The position numbers and the translations under genes were made by a program. The notes under the pieces were generated by a model. It had not been told where the DNA came from and did no database searches. It worked only from the letters and a program-made list of their open reading frames with translations. A stretch of DNA of 17,958 nucleotides, from positions 1-17,958 of the forward strand of contig URED01000043.1 of NCBI GenBank assembly GCA_900546785.1. Reading direction: 5' to 3'. Positions 5,802-14,357 of this stretch are shown here, piece by piece. Position 1 is the first letter of the stretch; the number at the start of each line of letters is the position of its first letter. The stretch is from an uncultured Oscillospiraceae bacterium. Lineage in GTDB: Bacteria; Bacillota; Clostridia; Oscillospirales; Acutalibacteraceae.

Positions 5802-8213
5802 TCAATCCCTGTACTCTTCAACAACATAACACTCAAAGATATCGCCCGGCTTGATATCATTCCAATTTTCAAGCGAGATACCGCATTCGTAACCGGAGGA
5901 TACCTCTTTGACGTCATCCTTAAAGCGCTTAAGATTTTTGATAGGTGTATCGGCAAGCTGTTTGCCGTCTCTGATCACGCGGATCTTACCGTTTCGGCGG
6001 ATCGTTCCGCTTGTAACGATAGAGCCGGCAATGGAACCCACGGTGGATACTGTATAGATCTCCCTTACCTCTGCCGTGCCGGTATCCACATCACGGTACT
6101 TAACGGAACGCATACCGCGCATTGCCGCCTCAACATCTTCAATAAGGTCATAAATAATACTGTACTGCTTGATCTCAATACCGTCTCTGGCGGCATTGTC
6201 CGCAGCGTCCTGCTCAACGCCGGTTGCAAAGGCGACGATAATGGCGTTTGAAGCATTGGCAAGCATAACGTCCGAATCGTTTACCGCGCCGACCGCGCCG
6301 TGGATGATCTTAACTCTTACCTCATCATTCACAATTTTGAGAAGCGACTGCTTAACAGCTTCCACGGAACCCTGAACATCTGCTTTGATGATGATATTCA
6401 GCTCCTTGAGCATGCCCTCTTCAAGAGTGGAGAACAGCGTATCGAGCGTAACTTTCTGATACTGCTTAAACTCCTCTTCCTTAGCCTTTTCTTTTCTTTG
6501 CTCAACAAGCTGCCTTGCCAGCTTTTCATCTGAAACGGCATTGAATTCATCGCCGCTCATAGGCGCCTCGTCAAGGCCCATGATCTCAACGGGTACGGAC
6601 GGACCTGCACTGTTTATCTTTTTGCCGTTATAATCCGTCATGGCGCGCACTCTGCCGACTGCGGTGCCGGCAACAACATAATCGCCGGAATGGAGCGTAC
6701 CGTTCTGAACAAGGAAGGTTGCTATAGGGCCTCTGCCCTTATCAAGCTTGGCTTCTATTACGACGCCCTTTGCGGCTCTGTTCGGATTTGCTTTCAGCTC
6801 TGCCATTTCGGCAACGAGCAGGATCGTTTCCAGCAGCTTATCGATACCCATACCGGTCTTTGCGGAAACGGGAACGCAGATAACGTCGCCGCCCCATTCC
6901 TCGGGTACGAGCTCCTGCTCCGTAAGCTGTTCCATAATTCTTTCGGGATTTGCGCCCTCTTTATCCATTTTATTTATGGCAACGATGATCTGCACCTTAG
7001 CCGCCTTCGCGTGGTTGATCGCCTCTATGGTCTGCGGCATGATACCGTCGTCCGCCGCAACGACGAGCACGGCAATATCTGTTGCCATGGCGCCGCGCGC
7101 GCGCATTGCCGTAAACGCAGCGTGGCCGGGCGTATCCAGGAATGTTATTTTTTCGCCGTTTACCTCCACCTGATAAGCGCCGATCGCCTGCGTGATGCCG
7201 CCCGCCTCGGTAGAGGTGACATCCGTATGCCTGATAGCGTCCAGAATAGAGGTCTTGCCGTGGTCTACATGGCCCATTACGCAAACAACGGGCGGACGTA
7301 CAACGGCATTTTCATCGTTTTCTATCTCTTCCTCTATGATCTGCTCCTCGATAGAGACCTCTACTTTCTTCTCTACCTTAGCGCCAAGCTCTGAGGCAAC
7401 GATCGCAGCGGTATCGTAATCGATGACCTGATTCAGATTTGCCATTACGCCGAGTGCCATGAGCTTTTTGATGACCTCTGTAGCCGTCATACGCAGCATG
7501 CTTGCAAGCTCCGCAACCGTGATCTCCTCCGGTATCTGTATCTTGAGCTTCTGCTTTTTGCGCTGCTCCTCGATACGGGCAAGGCGCTGCTGCTCCGTTT
7601 CCCTCTTGGAACGGGCATGGATACCCTGCGGCTTTTTCTTTCTGTACTGCTTAGACTTCTGATTGAGCTTCTGCTTTTTCTGATAATCGCCCATGGAGGA
7701 AGCCGGGGCGATATCCTCATACTTCTGATTATATTTTTCAAGATCAACGATGTTTACGCGCGTATCTATCCTGCGCGTTTCGCCCTTTGTTCTTGCCTGG
7801 GGCGGCTGCTGCGCCTTTTTCTTTGCCTTTTCCTCCGCGCGCCTGGCAGCCTGCTGCGCCATTTGCAGGATCGCCGCCTGGCTTTGGCGCTTCTTATCCT
7901 TTGCAGTAACGGGCTTATCTGCTTTCGCAGGTTTCTCCGCCTTATCGGCCTTTTCCGCCTGCGGCTTATCCTGCGCTTTTTGCTTGGCCTTTTCCTTTCT
8001 TTTTGCCTCTCCCGCTTCAAAATAATCCTTTAAGCTTTTGACGCTGTTTTTCTGCGTAATCATATCAAATAAAATATTGAGTTCGTTCTCTTCGAGGACT
8101 GTTGACGCTTTTTTGGCGGGTCCGCTGCAATAGTCACCCAGAAGATCAATGATTTCCTTATTGGACTTTCCGAAATCCTTGGCGACATCGGACACCTTTA
8201 CTTTAATTACCAT
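5802..8213 (-). CDS. infB: Translation initiation factor IF-2
   Basis: The GTPase that places initiator tRNA on the 30S subunit and promotes subunit joining. The 803-residue product starts [15 protein letters not shown] with an IF2N domain. A Lys/Ala/Glu-rich, low-complexity linker (about 70-235) leads to a second IF2N domain (about 230-280). The G domain has GHVDHGKT (314-321), [10 protein letters not shown] (about 338-347), DTPGH (360-364), NKMD (414-417) and SAKTG (450-454). The beta-barrel and C-terminal domains follow to the end. The start is the ATG at 8213, with AAGGAGG upstream; a start 14 codons earlier lacks such a site. The 28-nt gap after ylxQ is one of the larger gaps in the operon. 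Confidence 0.98.
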   Translation of the reverse strand: MVIKVKVSDVAKDFGKSNKEIIDLLGDYCSGPAKKASTVLEENELNILFDMITQKNSVKSLKDYFEAGEAKRKEKAKQKAQDKPQAEKADKAEKPAKADKPVTAKDKKRQSQAAILQMAQQAARRAEEKAKKKAQQPPQARTKGETRRIDTRVNIVDLEKYNQKYEDIAPASSMGDYQKKQKLNQKSKQYRKKKPQGIHARSKRETEQQRLARIEEQRKKQKLKIQIPEEITVAELASMLRMTATEVIKKLMALGVMANLNQVIDYDTAAIVASELGAKVEKKVEVSIEEQIIEEEIENDENAVVRPPVVCVMGHVDHGKTSILDAIRHTDVTSTEAGGITQAIGAYQVEVNGEKITFLDTPGHAAFTAMRARGAMATDIAVLVVAADDGIMPQTIEAINHAKAAKVQIIVAINKMDKEGANPERIMEQLTEQELVPEEWGGDVICVPVSAKTGMGIDKLLETILLVAEMAELKANPNRAAKGVVIEAKLDKGRGPIATFLVQNGTLHSGDYVVAGTAVGRVRAMTDYNGKKINSAGPSVPVEIMGLDEAPMSGDEFNAVSDEKLARQLVEQRKEKAKEEEFKQYQKVTLDTLFSTLEEGMLKELNIIIKADVQGSVEAVKQSLLKIVNDEVRVKIIHGAVGAVNDSDVMLANASNAIIVAFATGVEQDAADNAARDGIEIKQYSIIYDLIEDVEAAMRGMRSVKYRDVDTGTAEVREIYTVSTVGSIAGSIVTSGTIRRNGKIRVIRDGKQLADTPIKNLKRFKDDVKEVSSGYECGISLENWNDIKPGDIFECYVVEEYRD

Positions 8214-8241
8214 ATATCGTATTCCTCCTTGAATGCGTTTC

Positions 8242-8553
8242 TTATTCGTTTGCAAGTGAAATGAGCCTTTTGCTTATCTCCGCATGGCACACCGCAAGAA
8301 TGCCGGCCTTTATACCGCATGCCTCGCCGATCTGTGCGATCGTCAGATCTACCTCTATGACCGGCAGAGCCGCGCCGTGCTTTTCGGCGGTTATTCGCAT
8401 ATCGCGCTTTGCGCGCTGCGAAAGATCAGCGGCAAGCACCACAAGGCTTGCTTTTTTCGCAAAGATGACATTAACGGCAGCGTCGTGGCCCGCATACAGG
8501 GCGCCTGCGCGCTTTGCCATGCCGAGCATGGAGAGAAATTTATTCTTTTGCAT
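8242..8553 (-). CDS. ylxQ: L7Ae/L30e-family ribosomal-associated protein YlxQ
   Basis: A 103-residue member of the L7Ae/L30e/S12e/Gadd45 family, which binds kink-turn RNA. Visible are the N-terminal LGMAKRAGALYAGHDAAVNV, KKASLVVLAADLSQRAKRD in the middle (the typical VLAxDxS block), and a C-terminal AILAVCHAEISKRL-like helix region. Position between rnpM and infB is standard in Firmicutes. The start at 8553 overlaps the rnpM stop by 14 nt, with AAAGGA about 8 nt upstream. The exact RNA partner in the cell is not evident from sequence. Confidence 0.92.
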   Translation of the reverse strand: MQKNKFLSMLGMAKRAGALYAGHDAAVNVIFAKKASLVVLAADLSQRAKRDMRITAEKHGAALPVIEVDLTIAQIGEACGIKAGILAVCHAEISKRLISLANE

Positions 8554-8812
8554 TTAAGATTTCCTTTTCCATTTCAGAATAAAGCTCATCTTCTATCTTA
8601 ACGGAAAACGCCTTTTCAAGCGATCTCCTTTTCTTTGCCTTTTTAAGACATTCGGGATTATTACAGATATACGCGCCGCGGCCGTTTTTCTTGCCGGTGA
8701 GATCTATACCGATCTCGCCCTCAGGGCTTCTTACAACTCTGATAAGCTCTCTTTTATCAAACATTTCGCCGCAGCCGACGCATTTTCTTTTTATTTCCTT
8801 TTTAGCCTTCAT
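8540..8812 (-). CDS. rnpM: YlxR/RnpM family protein (DUF448, RNase P modulator)
   Basis: A 90-residue basic protein with the YlxR hallmark KRKCVGCGEMFDKRELIRVVR-type block (about 8-28, Cys11/Cys14) and GRGAYIC (44-50), with further Cys at 50 and 55. The family binds the RNase P RNA and lowers its activity in Bacillus-type bacteria; that role is taken from the family. The C-terminal part is Lys/Glu-rich. The start is the ATG at 8812, overlapping the nusA end by 11 nt; an ATG at 8833 would add seven residues and lacks a clear ribosome binding site. Confidence 0.92.
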   Translation of the reverse strand: MKAKKEIKRKCVGCGEMFDKRELIRVVRSPEGEIGIDLTGKKNGRGAYICNNPECLKKAKKRRSLEKAFSVKIEDELYSEMEKEILNAKE

Positions 8813-9872
8813 TCTGCTCACCCGAGCCCTCATAGAAGCCTGATTCCGGCCTGATATCTATCTTCCAGCCCGTAAGCTTGGCGGCAAGACGCACATTCTG
8901 CCCCTTGTTGCCGATGGCAAGGCTGAGCTGATCGTCCGGCACCGTTGCGCGGCAGGATTTCACCTGCTCGTCAAGGATCTCAACGGAGCAGACATCTGCC
9001 GGCGCGAGCGCGGCGGAGATAAATTCACAAACATCTTCGCTGTATTTCACAATATCTATCTTTTCGCCGTCAAGCGCGTCTACGATATTGGAAACGCGCT
9101 GCCCCTTGGGGCCGATGCAGGCGCCTACGGGATCTATCTCATCATCCTTGCTGTAAACCGCGATCTTGGTTCTGGAGCCCGCCTCGCGCGATACGGATTT
9201 GATCTCGATCGTGCCGTCATAGATCTCCGGCACCTCTGTTTCAAAAAGCCTTCTTACAAGGCCGGGGTGTGTGCGTGAGATCATGATCTTTGGGCCGCGG
9301 TTGGATTCCTTGACGTCAACAACGAAGATCTTGATGTTATCGCCCTCGTGAAGCTCTTCGCCCGGTATCTGCTCATTTTTGGGCAGAATGGCAATGGTGT
9401 TCCCAATCTCAAGCGAGGCGCTGCCGGTAACGGGGTCTATCCTGTTTACCTTAGCGGTGATAAGCTCCTGATTCTTGCTTTGGAATTCCGCAAGCTGCTT
9501 ATTTCTTTCCGCCTCTTTGATACCCTGGCGGATCACATGCTTTGCGTTTTGGGCAATGATTCTGCCGAACTGCTTGGTTTTAAGAGGAATATCGATCGTT
9601 TTGCCCACCTTTGCGGATTTGCGTATCTTTTGCGCATCCTCAAGCAGGATATCGGTATCGGGATCCTCTATCTCCTCTACAACATTTTTGGTTACATATA
9701 CTTTGATCTTTTCCTTTTCGGGGTCTATATCGCAGTGCACGATATCCTTGCCGCCGTAATTATGCTTTGCGGCAACAACGATTCCCGCGGCTATCTTTTC
9801 AAACAGATAATCCTGCGGAATATCCTTTTCCTGAACGAGAAGCCTTACGGCCTCAAAAAATTCCTTGCTCAT
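8802..9872 (-). CDS. nusA: Transcription termination/antitermination factor NusA
   Basis: RNA polymerase-associated factor controlling pausing, termination and antitermination. The 356-residue product has an N-terminal polymerase-binding domain opening MSKEFFEAVRLLVQEKDIP, an S1 domain (about 130-200; LITAKVNRIDP...), and two KH domains (DPVGACIGPKGQRVSNIV and VPDDQLSLAIGNKGQNVRLAA). It lacks the C-terminal acidic repeats of enterobacterial NusA, as is normal in Firmicutes. The start is the ATG at 9872. A TTG at 9884 is possible but would follow AAAGG with no spacer. The rimP stop is at 9892, 19 nt before. Confidence 0.97.
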   Translation of the reverse strand: MSKEFFEAVRLLVQEKDIPQDYLFEKIAAGIVVAAKHNYGGKDIVHCDIDPEKEKIKVYVTKNVVEEIEDPDTDILLEDAQKIRKSAKVGKTIDIPLKTKQFGRIIAQNAKHVIRQGIKEAERNKQLAEFQSKNQELITAKVNRIDPVTGSASLEIGNTIAILPKNEQIPGEELHEGDNIKIFVVDVKESNRGPKIMISRTHPGLVRRLFETEVPEIYDGTIEIKSVSREAGSRTKIAVYSKDDEIDPVGACIGPKGQRVSNIVDALDGEKIDIVKYSEDVCEFISAALAPADVCSVEILDEQVKSCRATVPDDQLSLAIGNKGQNVRLAAKLTGWKIDIRPESGFYEGSGEQNEG

Positions 9873-9891
9873 TTTTCCTATCAACCTTTCT

Positions 9892-10398
9892 TTATTTGTT
9901 AAAATCGTTTATATCAAAATCATCAAGCTTAACGAATGATGTGTCTTTTTTTGCAAAGGTCATCGTTTCGCCCTGATCCGTTTCAACCGTAATCTTCTGA
10001 TCTTCATACGCTTTCAGCACGCCCGCGAAATCACGCACGCCGTTTACCGGCCTTATCGTGCGGAGAAACACTCTGGCGCCGATATATTTTTCGAAATGCC
10101 GGTCCGCCTTCAGCTCCCTTTCTATGCCCGGGGAGGACACCTCCAAGGTATAGGACTGAGAGATGGGGTCGGCATCATCAAGCGGCTTTGTGATAAGATG
10201 CGTAAAATCAACGCAGTCGTCTACACTTATACCGCCCTCTTTATCAATAAAGATCCTCAAATACCAGTCAGAGCCTTCTTTTTTAAAAACCACATCCCAT
10301 ATTTCCACGCCGAGTTCGGCGGCGTACGGCTCTGCAATCTCTTTCACTCTTTGCGCTACATTCTGCGACAAGCTATCCCTCTTTTCAAGGCAGTTCAT
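9892..10398 (-). CDS. rimP: Ribosome maturation factor RimP
   Basis: Assists 30S subunit assembly. The 168-residue protein has the N-terminal domain with AELGVEIWDVVFKKEG and LRIFIDKEGGISVDDC (about 30-65). The diagnostic YTLEVSSPGIERELK (about 87-101) follows, then the Sm-like C-terminal domain with GVLKAYEDQKITVET. The start is the ATG at 10398, with GGCGG 7 nt upstream; a GTG five codons earlier lies within that purine-rich stretch. It is the first gene of the operon, about 70 nt after the predicted transcript start. Confidence 0.95.
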   Translation of the reverse strand: MNCLEKRDSLSQNVAQRVKEIAEPYAAELGVEIWDVVFKKEGSDWYLRIFIDKEGGISVDDCVDFTHLITKPLDDADPISQSYTLEVSSPGIERELKADRHFEKYIGARVFLRTIRPVNGVRDFAGVLKAYEDQKITVETDQGETMTFAKKDTSFVKLDDFDINDFNK

Positions 10399-10420
10399 GG
10401 AAAAACCGCCCACAATAATA

Positions 10421-10446
10421 TGAGAGCGGCATTACTGCCACTCTCA
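10421..10446 (-). promoter_or_regulatory. Leader hairpin of the rimP operon
   Basis: In the transcript, UGAGAGUGGCA and UGCCGCUCUCA form an 11-bp stem (one U-G wobble) closed by the tetraloop GUAA, a GNRA type. It sits in the middle of the ~70-nt leader, about 20 nt before the rimP ribosome binding site. No T tract follows, so it is not an intrinsic terminator. It could stabilise the mRNA or bind a protein; the function is unknown. Confidence 0.75.
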
Positions 10447-10472
10447 CCTTTCGTTTATATTCCTACGCTACT

Positions 10473-10501
10473 ACTATAATATAATAAATATTAAAAGTCA
10501 A
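10473..10501 (-). promoter_or_regulatory. Sigma-A promoter of the rimP-nusA-infB operon
   Basis: TTGACT (10496-10501), a 17-bp AT-rich spacer and TATAGT (10473-10478) on the minus strand. The -35 box begins only 8 nt after the gdhA stop codon. I see no terminator between gdhA and this promoter. Confidence 0.8.
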
Positions 10502-10509
10502 GTATTATT

Positions 10510-11865
10510 TTAATAGATACCCTGCGCAAGCATGGCTTCCGCCACCTTTTCAAAGCCCGCTATATTCGCGCCGGCAACAAGATTGTAACCAAGGCCGTAT
10601 TTTTCCGCCGCCGCAACCGAATGATTGTGGATATCTATCATAGCCTGATGCAGCTTTCTGTCTACCTCCTCCGCAGACCAGGAAAGGCGCTGGCTGTTTT
10701 GGCTCATTTCAAGGCCGGAAACGCAAACGCCGCCGGCATTGACCGCCTTTGACGGAGCAACGATCATATTTTCCTGCTCCATAAGGAAATCGAGCGCGTC
10801 CGCCGTTGTGGGCATGTTGGATACCTCAATATAATATTTCACGCCGTTTGATGCGATGATCTTTGCGTCGTCAAGATCCACCTCATTCTGTGTGGCGCAA
10901 GGCATAATGATATCTACATCGTCCCGGTGCCACGGGCGCTCATTCGGAACGAACACGGCGGACGGGAATCTGTCGCTGTAATCCTGAACCCTGTCTCTGC
11001 CGCTTGCGCGCATCTCAAGCAGGTAATCTATCTTTTCCGGCGTACAGATGCCGTCCTTATCATAAACATAACCGCCGGGGCCGCTTATTGTGAGCGGGAT
11101 CGCGCCGAGCTCGTTGAGCTTTTTGATTGCGCCCCAGGCAACGTTTCCGAAGCCGGAAACCGCAACGCGCTTGCCCTCCACCGTATCGTGCTCATGTTTA
11201 AGCACCTCGCAGAGATAATATACAGCGCCGAAGCCGGTTGCCTCCGGGCGGACGAGAGAGCCGCCGTAGGAGATGCCCTTGCCGGTGATAACGCCGTTTT
11301 CAAACGCATCCGTTATACGCTTATACTGCCCGAAAAGAAAGCCGATCTCTCTTGACCCTACGCCTATATCGCCTGCGGGGACATCTATATTGGGGCCGAT
11401 ATGGCGGTAAAGCTCCGTCATAAACGCCTGGCAGAAACGCATGACCTCATTTTTGCTCTTGCCTCTCGGGTCAAAATCAGAACCGCCCTTCGCGCCGCCC
11501 ATAGGCAGACCGGTAAGGGAATTTTTAAAGGTCTGCTCAAAACCAAGGAAATACATGATACTTGAATTAACGCTGGGGTGGAAACGAAGCCCGCCCTTAT
11601 AAGGGCCTATCGAGGAATTGAACTGAACGCGGTATCCTCTGTTGACGCGGGTCTTGCCCTGATCGTCCACCCAGGCGATTCTGAACGTTATCAGCCTGTC
11701 AGGCTCCACCATACGGGTGAGCAGATCGTCCTCAACATACTCCGGGTGCGCTTCTATCACTTTTTCCAGAGAGCGGTAGACCTCTTTTACGCACTGTATG
11801 TACTCCGGCTTTGCGTTATCTCTTCTTTCAACGGTTTTGATGACACTTTCGATATAAGCATTCAT
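10510..11865 (-). CDS. gdhA: Glutamate dehydrogenase, hexameric (probably NADP-specific)
   Basis: Interconverts 2-oxoglutarate plus ammonium and glutamate in the cytosol. The 451-residue length matches the bacterial hexameric class. Visible are GPYKGGLRFHP (87-97), the catalytic Lys in GGAKGG (123-128), Asp166 in PAGDIGVG (163-170), GSLVRPEATGFG (about 202-213) and the dinucleotide-binding GFGNVAWGA (238-246). The length and the GSLVRPEATG block favour the NADP-type biosynthetic enzyme; cofactor choice is inferred. The start is the ATG at 11865, with AAAGGGGG about 10 nt upstream. An upstream in-frame start at 11952 would run through the promoter region and is rejected. It appears to be its own transcript, though read-through into rimP is possible. 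Confidence 0.96.
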   Translation of the reverse strand: MNAYIESVIKTVERRDNAKPEYIQCVKEVYRSLEKVIEAHPEYVEDDLLTRMVEPDRLITFRIAWVDDQGKTRVNRGYRVQFNSSIGPYKGGLRFHPSVNSSIMYFLGFEQTFKNSLTGLPMGGAKGGSDFDPRGKSKNEVMRFCQAFMTELYRHIGPNIDVPAGDIGVGSREIGFLFGQYKRITDAFENGVITGKGISYGGSLVRPEATGFGAVYYLCEVLKHEHDTVEGKRVAVSGFGNVAWGAIKKLNELGAIPLTISGPGGYVYDKDGICTPEKIDYLLEMRASGRDRVQDYSDRFPSAVFVPNERPWHRDDVDIIMPCATQNEVDLDDAKIIASNGVKYYIEVSNMPTTADALDFLMEQENMIVAPSKAVNAGGVCVSGLEMSQNSQRLSWSAEEVDRKLHQAMIDIHNHSVAAAEKYGLGYNLVAGANIAGFEKVAEAMLAQGIY

Positions 11866-12032
11866 AAAAGAAATGCCCCCTTTCACATATTCTATTATAT
11901 ATGAAACAGGGGCACAGAATCTATATACATATCTTATAATTTTAAGCGGCATTTGTTGTGCAATAAGCCGAAATATATATCTGTGAATTCCGGCTCAGAG
12001 TGCAAACTGCCCAAACATTTTTTGATTTTTTG
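11866..12032 (-). promoter_or_regulatory. gdhA upstream region with candidate promoter and inverted repeat
   Basis: A perfect TATAAT (11894-11899) lies 28 nt before the gdhA ATG but has no good -35 box at 17 bp. Further up, TTGCAC and TATAAG are 19 bp apart, a second candidate. A 9-bp inverted repeat AGCCGGAAT/ATTTCGGCT (11966-11995, one G-T, 12-nt loop) could be a regulator site or a weak terminator for the preceding gene. No small gene was seen. Confidence 0.4.
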
Positions 12033-12046
12033 TGAGCAGCTGCTCA
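12033..12046. repeat. Perfect 14-bp palindrome at the acetyltransferase stop codon
   Basis: TGAGCAGCTGCTCA is fully self-complementary and its first three bases on the minus strand are the TGA stop of the acetyltransferase gene. It is flanked by A/T runs on its plus-strand left side. It does not have the T tract expected for a minus-strand terminator, so the role is unclear. Confidence 0.5.
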
Positions 12047-12670
12047 AAGATCAAGCTCAGAAAATGCGCTCCAGTCTATTTTTCTGCCCTTAAAATAAGT
12101 TTTCATATCTTCCTCGCCGATCTCCCTGAGCACACGGCACGGGTTGCCCACGGCAACCACATTGGAGGGAATGTCTTTTGTGACGACGCTGCCGGCGCCG
12201 ATAACGGAATTATCTCCTATCGTGATACCGGGCATTATAAGAGCGCCTGCGCCTATCCAACAGTTCTTTCCGATATGAACGGCGGCATTATACTGGATGC
12301 CGTATTTACGCAGACACGGCGCAATCGGGTGACCTGCCGTGGCAACCGTTACATTTGGGGCAAACATGGTACAGTCGCCCACATAGATATGCGTATCGTC
12401 AACCAGCGTAAGATTGAAATTCGCATAAACGCGGTTTCCGAAATGGACGTGATGCCCTCCCCAGTTTGCATGAAACGGCGGCTCGATATAGCAGTCCTCA
12501 CCTATTTCGGCAAACATTTCTTTAAGCAGGTTCTGTCTCTTGTCAAGCTCCGTAGGGCGGGTGGCATTAAAATCATAAAGCTTATCAAGGCACTTGAGCT
12601 GAAGCTCCATGATATCATCGCCGTCCGGCAGATAAAGAGCGCCCGAATGCAGTTTCTCATTCATATCCAT
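12044..12670 (-). CDS. Sugar O-acetyltransferase, Maa/NodL/LacA-type hexapeptide-repeat protein
   Basis: Transfers acetyl groups from acetyl-CoA to sugar hydroxyls in the cytosol (maltose/galactoside acetyltransferase-like). The 208-residue protein has an N-terminal helical Mac-type cap (LYLPDGDDIMELQLKCLDKL, about 12-31). A left-handed beta-helix of hexapeptide repeats follows, including FHANWGGHHVHFG and VHIGKNCWIGAGALIMPG (131-148) and IGDNSVIGAGSVVTKDIP (151-168). The catalytic His is His114 in TAGHPI. The start at 12670 has AGGA 8 nt upstream and lies only three bases after the ATPase stop, so it is probably co-transcribed with the ABC genes. A link to that transporter's substrate is possible but not shown. 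The true acceptor sugar is unknown. Confidence 0.92.
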   Translation of the reverse strand: MDMNEKLHSGALYLPDGDDIMELQLKCLDKLYDFNATRPTELDKRQNLLKEMFAEIGEDCYIEPPFHANWGGHHVHFGNRVYANFNLTLVDDTHIYVGDCTMFAPNVTVATAGHPIAPCLRKYGIQYNAAVHIGKNCWIGAGALIMPGITIGDNSVIGAGSVVTKDIPSNVVAVGNPCRVLREIGEEDMKTYFKGRKIDWSAFSELDL

Positions 12671-12673
12671 AGT

Positions 12674-13447
12674 TCAGTTTCCTTTTTCGATACTTATTTT
12701 ATCAAAGACCTCAAGCAGATCCTCCACCCGGGCATTTTCCTTTTCTTCGCCTTTAATGTCCATCACCGCCGCGCCTTCGTGCATCATAACAAGGCGCGAA
12801 CCGTATTCCACTGCAAAGCGCAGATTATGCGTTACCATAAGTGTAGTGATCTTATGCTTTTTAACAAGACGGTCCGTAAGCTCCATAACGGTTTGAGATG
12901 ATTTCGGATCAAGCGCCGCGATATGCTCATCAAGGATAAGCAGTTCCAGATCCGTCATATTGGCAATAATGAGTGCAAGCGCCTGCCTTTGGCCGCCTGA
13001 CAGCGTGCCCACCTGCACGCCGAGCCTGTTTTCAAGGCCCATATTACACTGTTCCAGCAGGGTGCGGTAATACTCTATGCGCTTTTTATTTACGCATTTT
13101 CCCAGACCGAAAGCTTTATTCTTATTATCGGCAAGCGCCATATTCTCAAGTATTGTAAGATCCGGGCATGTACCCGTTTTCGGATCCTGAAACACCCTGC
13201 CGATCATTTTTGCCCTTTTATATTCTGAAACAGAGGTAATATCCTTACCGTTAAACAGGATCTTCCCGTCATCGGGCGAAAGAGAACCGCAGATAAGATT
13301 GAGCAGCGTGGTCTTTCCGCTGCCGTTTGAGCCGATAACGGAAACGAATTCGCCGTTTTCCACCTTAAAATTAAACCCGTCAAAAACGGTTGTTTCATCT
13401 ACTGTGCCGGCATTAAAACGCTTTGTTATATCAAGGAGTTCAAGCAT
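12674..13447 (-). CDS. ABC transporter ATP-binding protein (putative amino-acid/tryptophan-tyrosine-type system)
   Basis: The nucleotide-binding subunit of an import-type ABC transporter, 257 residues. It has Walker A GSNGSGKT (39-46), the Q-loop Gln in VFQDP (86-90), signature LSGGQ (149-153), Walker B LLILDEH followed by IAALDP (169-181), and the switch His in VTHN (about 205-208). The LDEHIAALDP form is typical of ATPases paired with the permease type encoded just upstream, often annotated as putative tryptophan/tyrosine transport. The start is the ATG at 13447, with GGAGG 7 nt upstream, overlapping the permease stop by 8 nt. A start at 13555 would add 36 residues read from within the permease gene. 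Substrate assignment is tentative. Confidence 0.92.
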   Translation of the reverse strand: MLELLDITKRFNAGTVDETTVFDGFNFKVENGEFVSVIGSNGSGKTTLLNLICGSLSPDDGKILFNGKDITSVSEYKRAKMIGRVFQDPKTGTCPDLTILENMALADNKNKAFGLGKCVNKKRIEYYRTLLEQCNMGLENRLGVQVGTLSGGQRQALALIIANMTDLELLILDEHIAALDPKSSQTVMELTDRLVKKHKITTLMVTHNLRFAVEYGSRLVMMHEGAAVMDIKGEEKENARVEDLLEVFDKISIEKGN

Positions 13448-14357
13448 TTTTAGCCCTCCTTTTAGATTTTTTGCCCATTCTGCTGAAGAGGATAGCGGCA
13501 ACGAACAGCACCGCCATGAGCAATCTGTTATAATCGCTTGGCAGACCGATCTCAACAGCGATCTGAAGGCAGGCTCTGTAGCAGATCGTACCCAAAATGA
13601 CCATGGTTGTGGCTTTCATGAATGTAAGCTTTTTAAACAGCGACAATCCTATGATAACGCTGGAAAGGCCGCAAACCACCATACCCACGCCCATCTGCGT
13701 ATTTGCCGTTTCGTTGCTTTGCGCGATCATTGCGCCGCTGACGGCGGCAAGACCGTTGGCAAGCGCGAGCCCGAGTATCTTGGACATACCGGGGTTTTTG
13801 GCAAGCATAACGACATACTGCTGGTTAGAGCCGGTGGCGCGAAGAAGCATGCCCGATTTGGTTTTCAGATAAAGGTCTATCAGGATTTTGAGAATGACCA
13901 CGAAAATAAACAGCACGATGAGCTTTCTGACGGTTATGCCGTTTATGCTTTGGGGCAGAAGATCCGCAGCGCCGGTATTGAACACCGTTTTTTTGCCGAA
14001 AACGGAGACGATCGACTGCCCGTCTGTACCCAGCTTGATCAGCACCAGATTAACGGACAACAGCACCGTATAAACAAGTATACCCGACAGCAGCGGCTGC
14101 AGTTTCAGCTTGACATGCAAAAGCCCCGTAAGACACCCCGCGGCAAGGCCGCAGGCAAAAGACACGAGCAGGCTGATCCACGGATCCACCCCCTGGAAAA
14201 TAAGTATGCAGGACACGATCCCGCCGAGGGGCATCGTGCCGTCTACCGAAAGATCGGGGAAATCAAGTATGCTGTAGGAAAGATACACGCCAAGGGCAAG
14301 AATGGCATATTTAAAGCCTTCCTCCAGCACGACCTTTATAATATTGACAGCTTCCAT
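13440..14357 (-). CDS. ABC transporter permease (ABC.X4-type, branched-chain-permease-like)
   Basis: An integral-membrane subunit of 305 residues with about eight hydrophobic segments (for example 16-31, 43-55, 60-80, 89-109, 145-161, 193-211, 223-241, 278-292) and a basic C-terminus. The stretch DFPDLSVDGTMPLGG (32-46) and LRATGSNQQ (172-180) are signatures of the permease family usually found with a lipoprotein binding protein and the ATPase type encoded next. The start is the ATG at 14357, with GGAAGTG just upstream, behind a clear promoter. Unlike the common SBP-permease-ATPase order, no substrate-binding protein gene lies upstream: the sequence goes directly to a promoter and then the terminator of the glycosyltransferase gene. 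Confidence 0.9.
   Translation of the reverse strand: MEAVNIIKVVLEEGFKYAILALGVYLSYSILDFPDLSVDGTMPLGGIVSCILIFQGVDPWISLLVSFACGLAAGCLTGLLHVKLKLQPLLSGILVYTVLLSVNLVLIKLGTDGQSIVSVFGKKTVFNTGAADLLPQSINGITVRKLIVLFIFVVILKILIDLYLKTKSGMLLRATGSNQQYVVMLAKNPGMSKILGLALANGLAAVSGAMIAQSNETANTQMGVGMVVCGLSSVIIGLSLFKKLTFMKATTMVILGTICYRACLQIAVEIGLPSDYNRLLMAVLFVAAILFSRMGKKSKRRAKNA

Noticed and set aside
7617..8033. Plus-strand Leu/Arg-rich ORFs opposite the start of infB
   Set aside because: They are complements of the Lys/Ala/Glu-rich IF-2 linker and not membrane proteins in their own right.
11866..11952. 29-residue N-terminal extension of glutamate dehydrogenase
   Set aside because: It would translate the TATAAT-containing promoter region, and the ATG at 11865 has a strong ribosome binding site and gives the normal family length.
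12032..12901. 289-codon plus-strand ORF
   Set aside because: Antisense to the acetyltransferase and ATPase, both of which have full motif sets.
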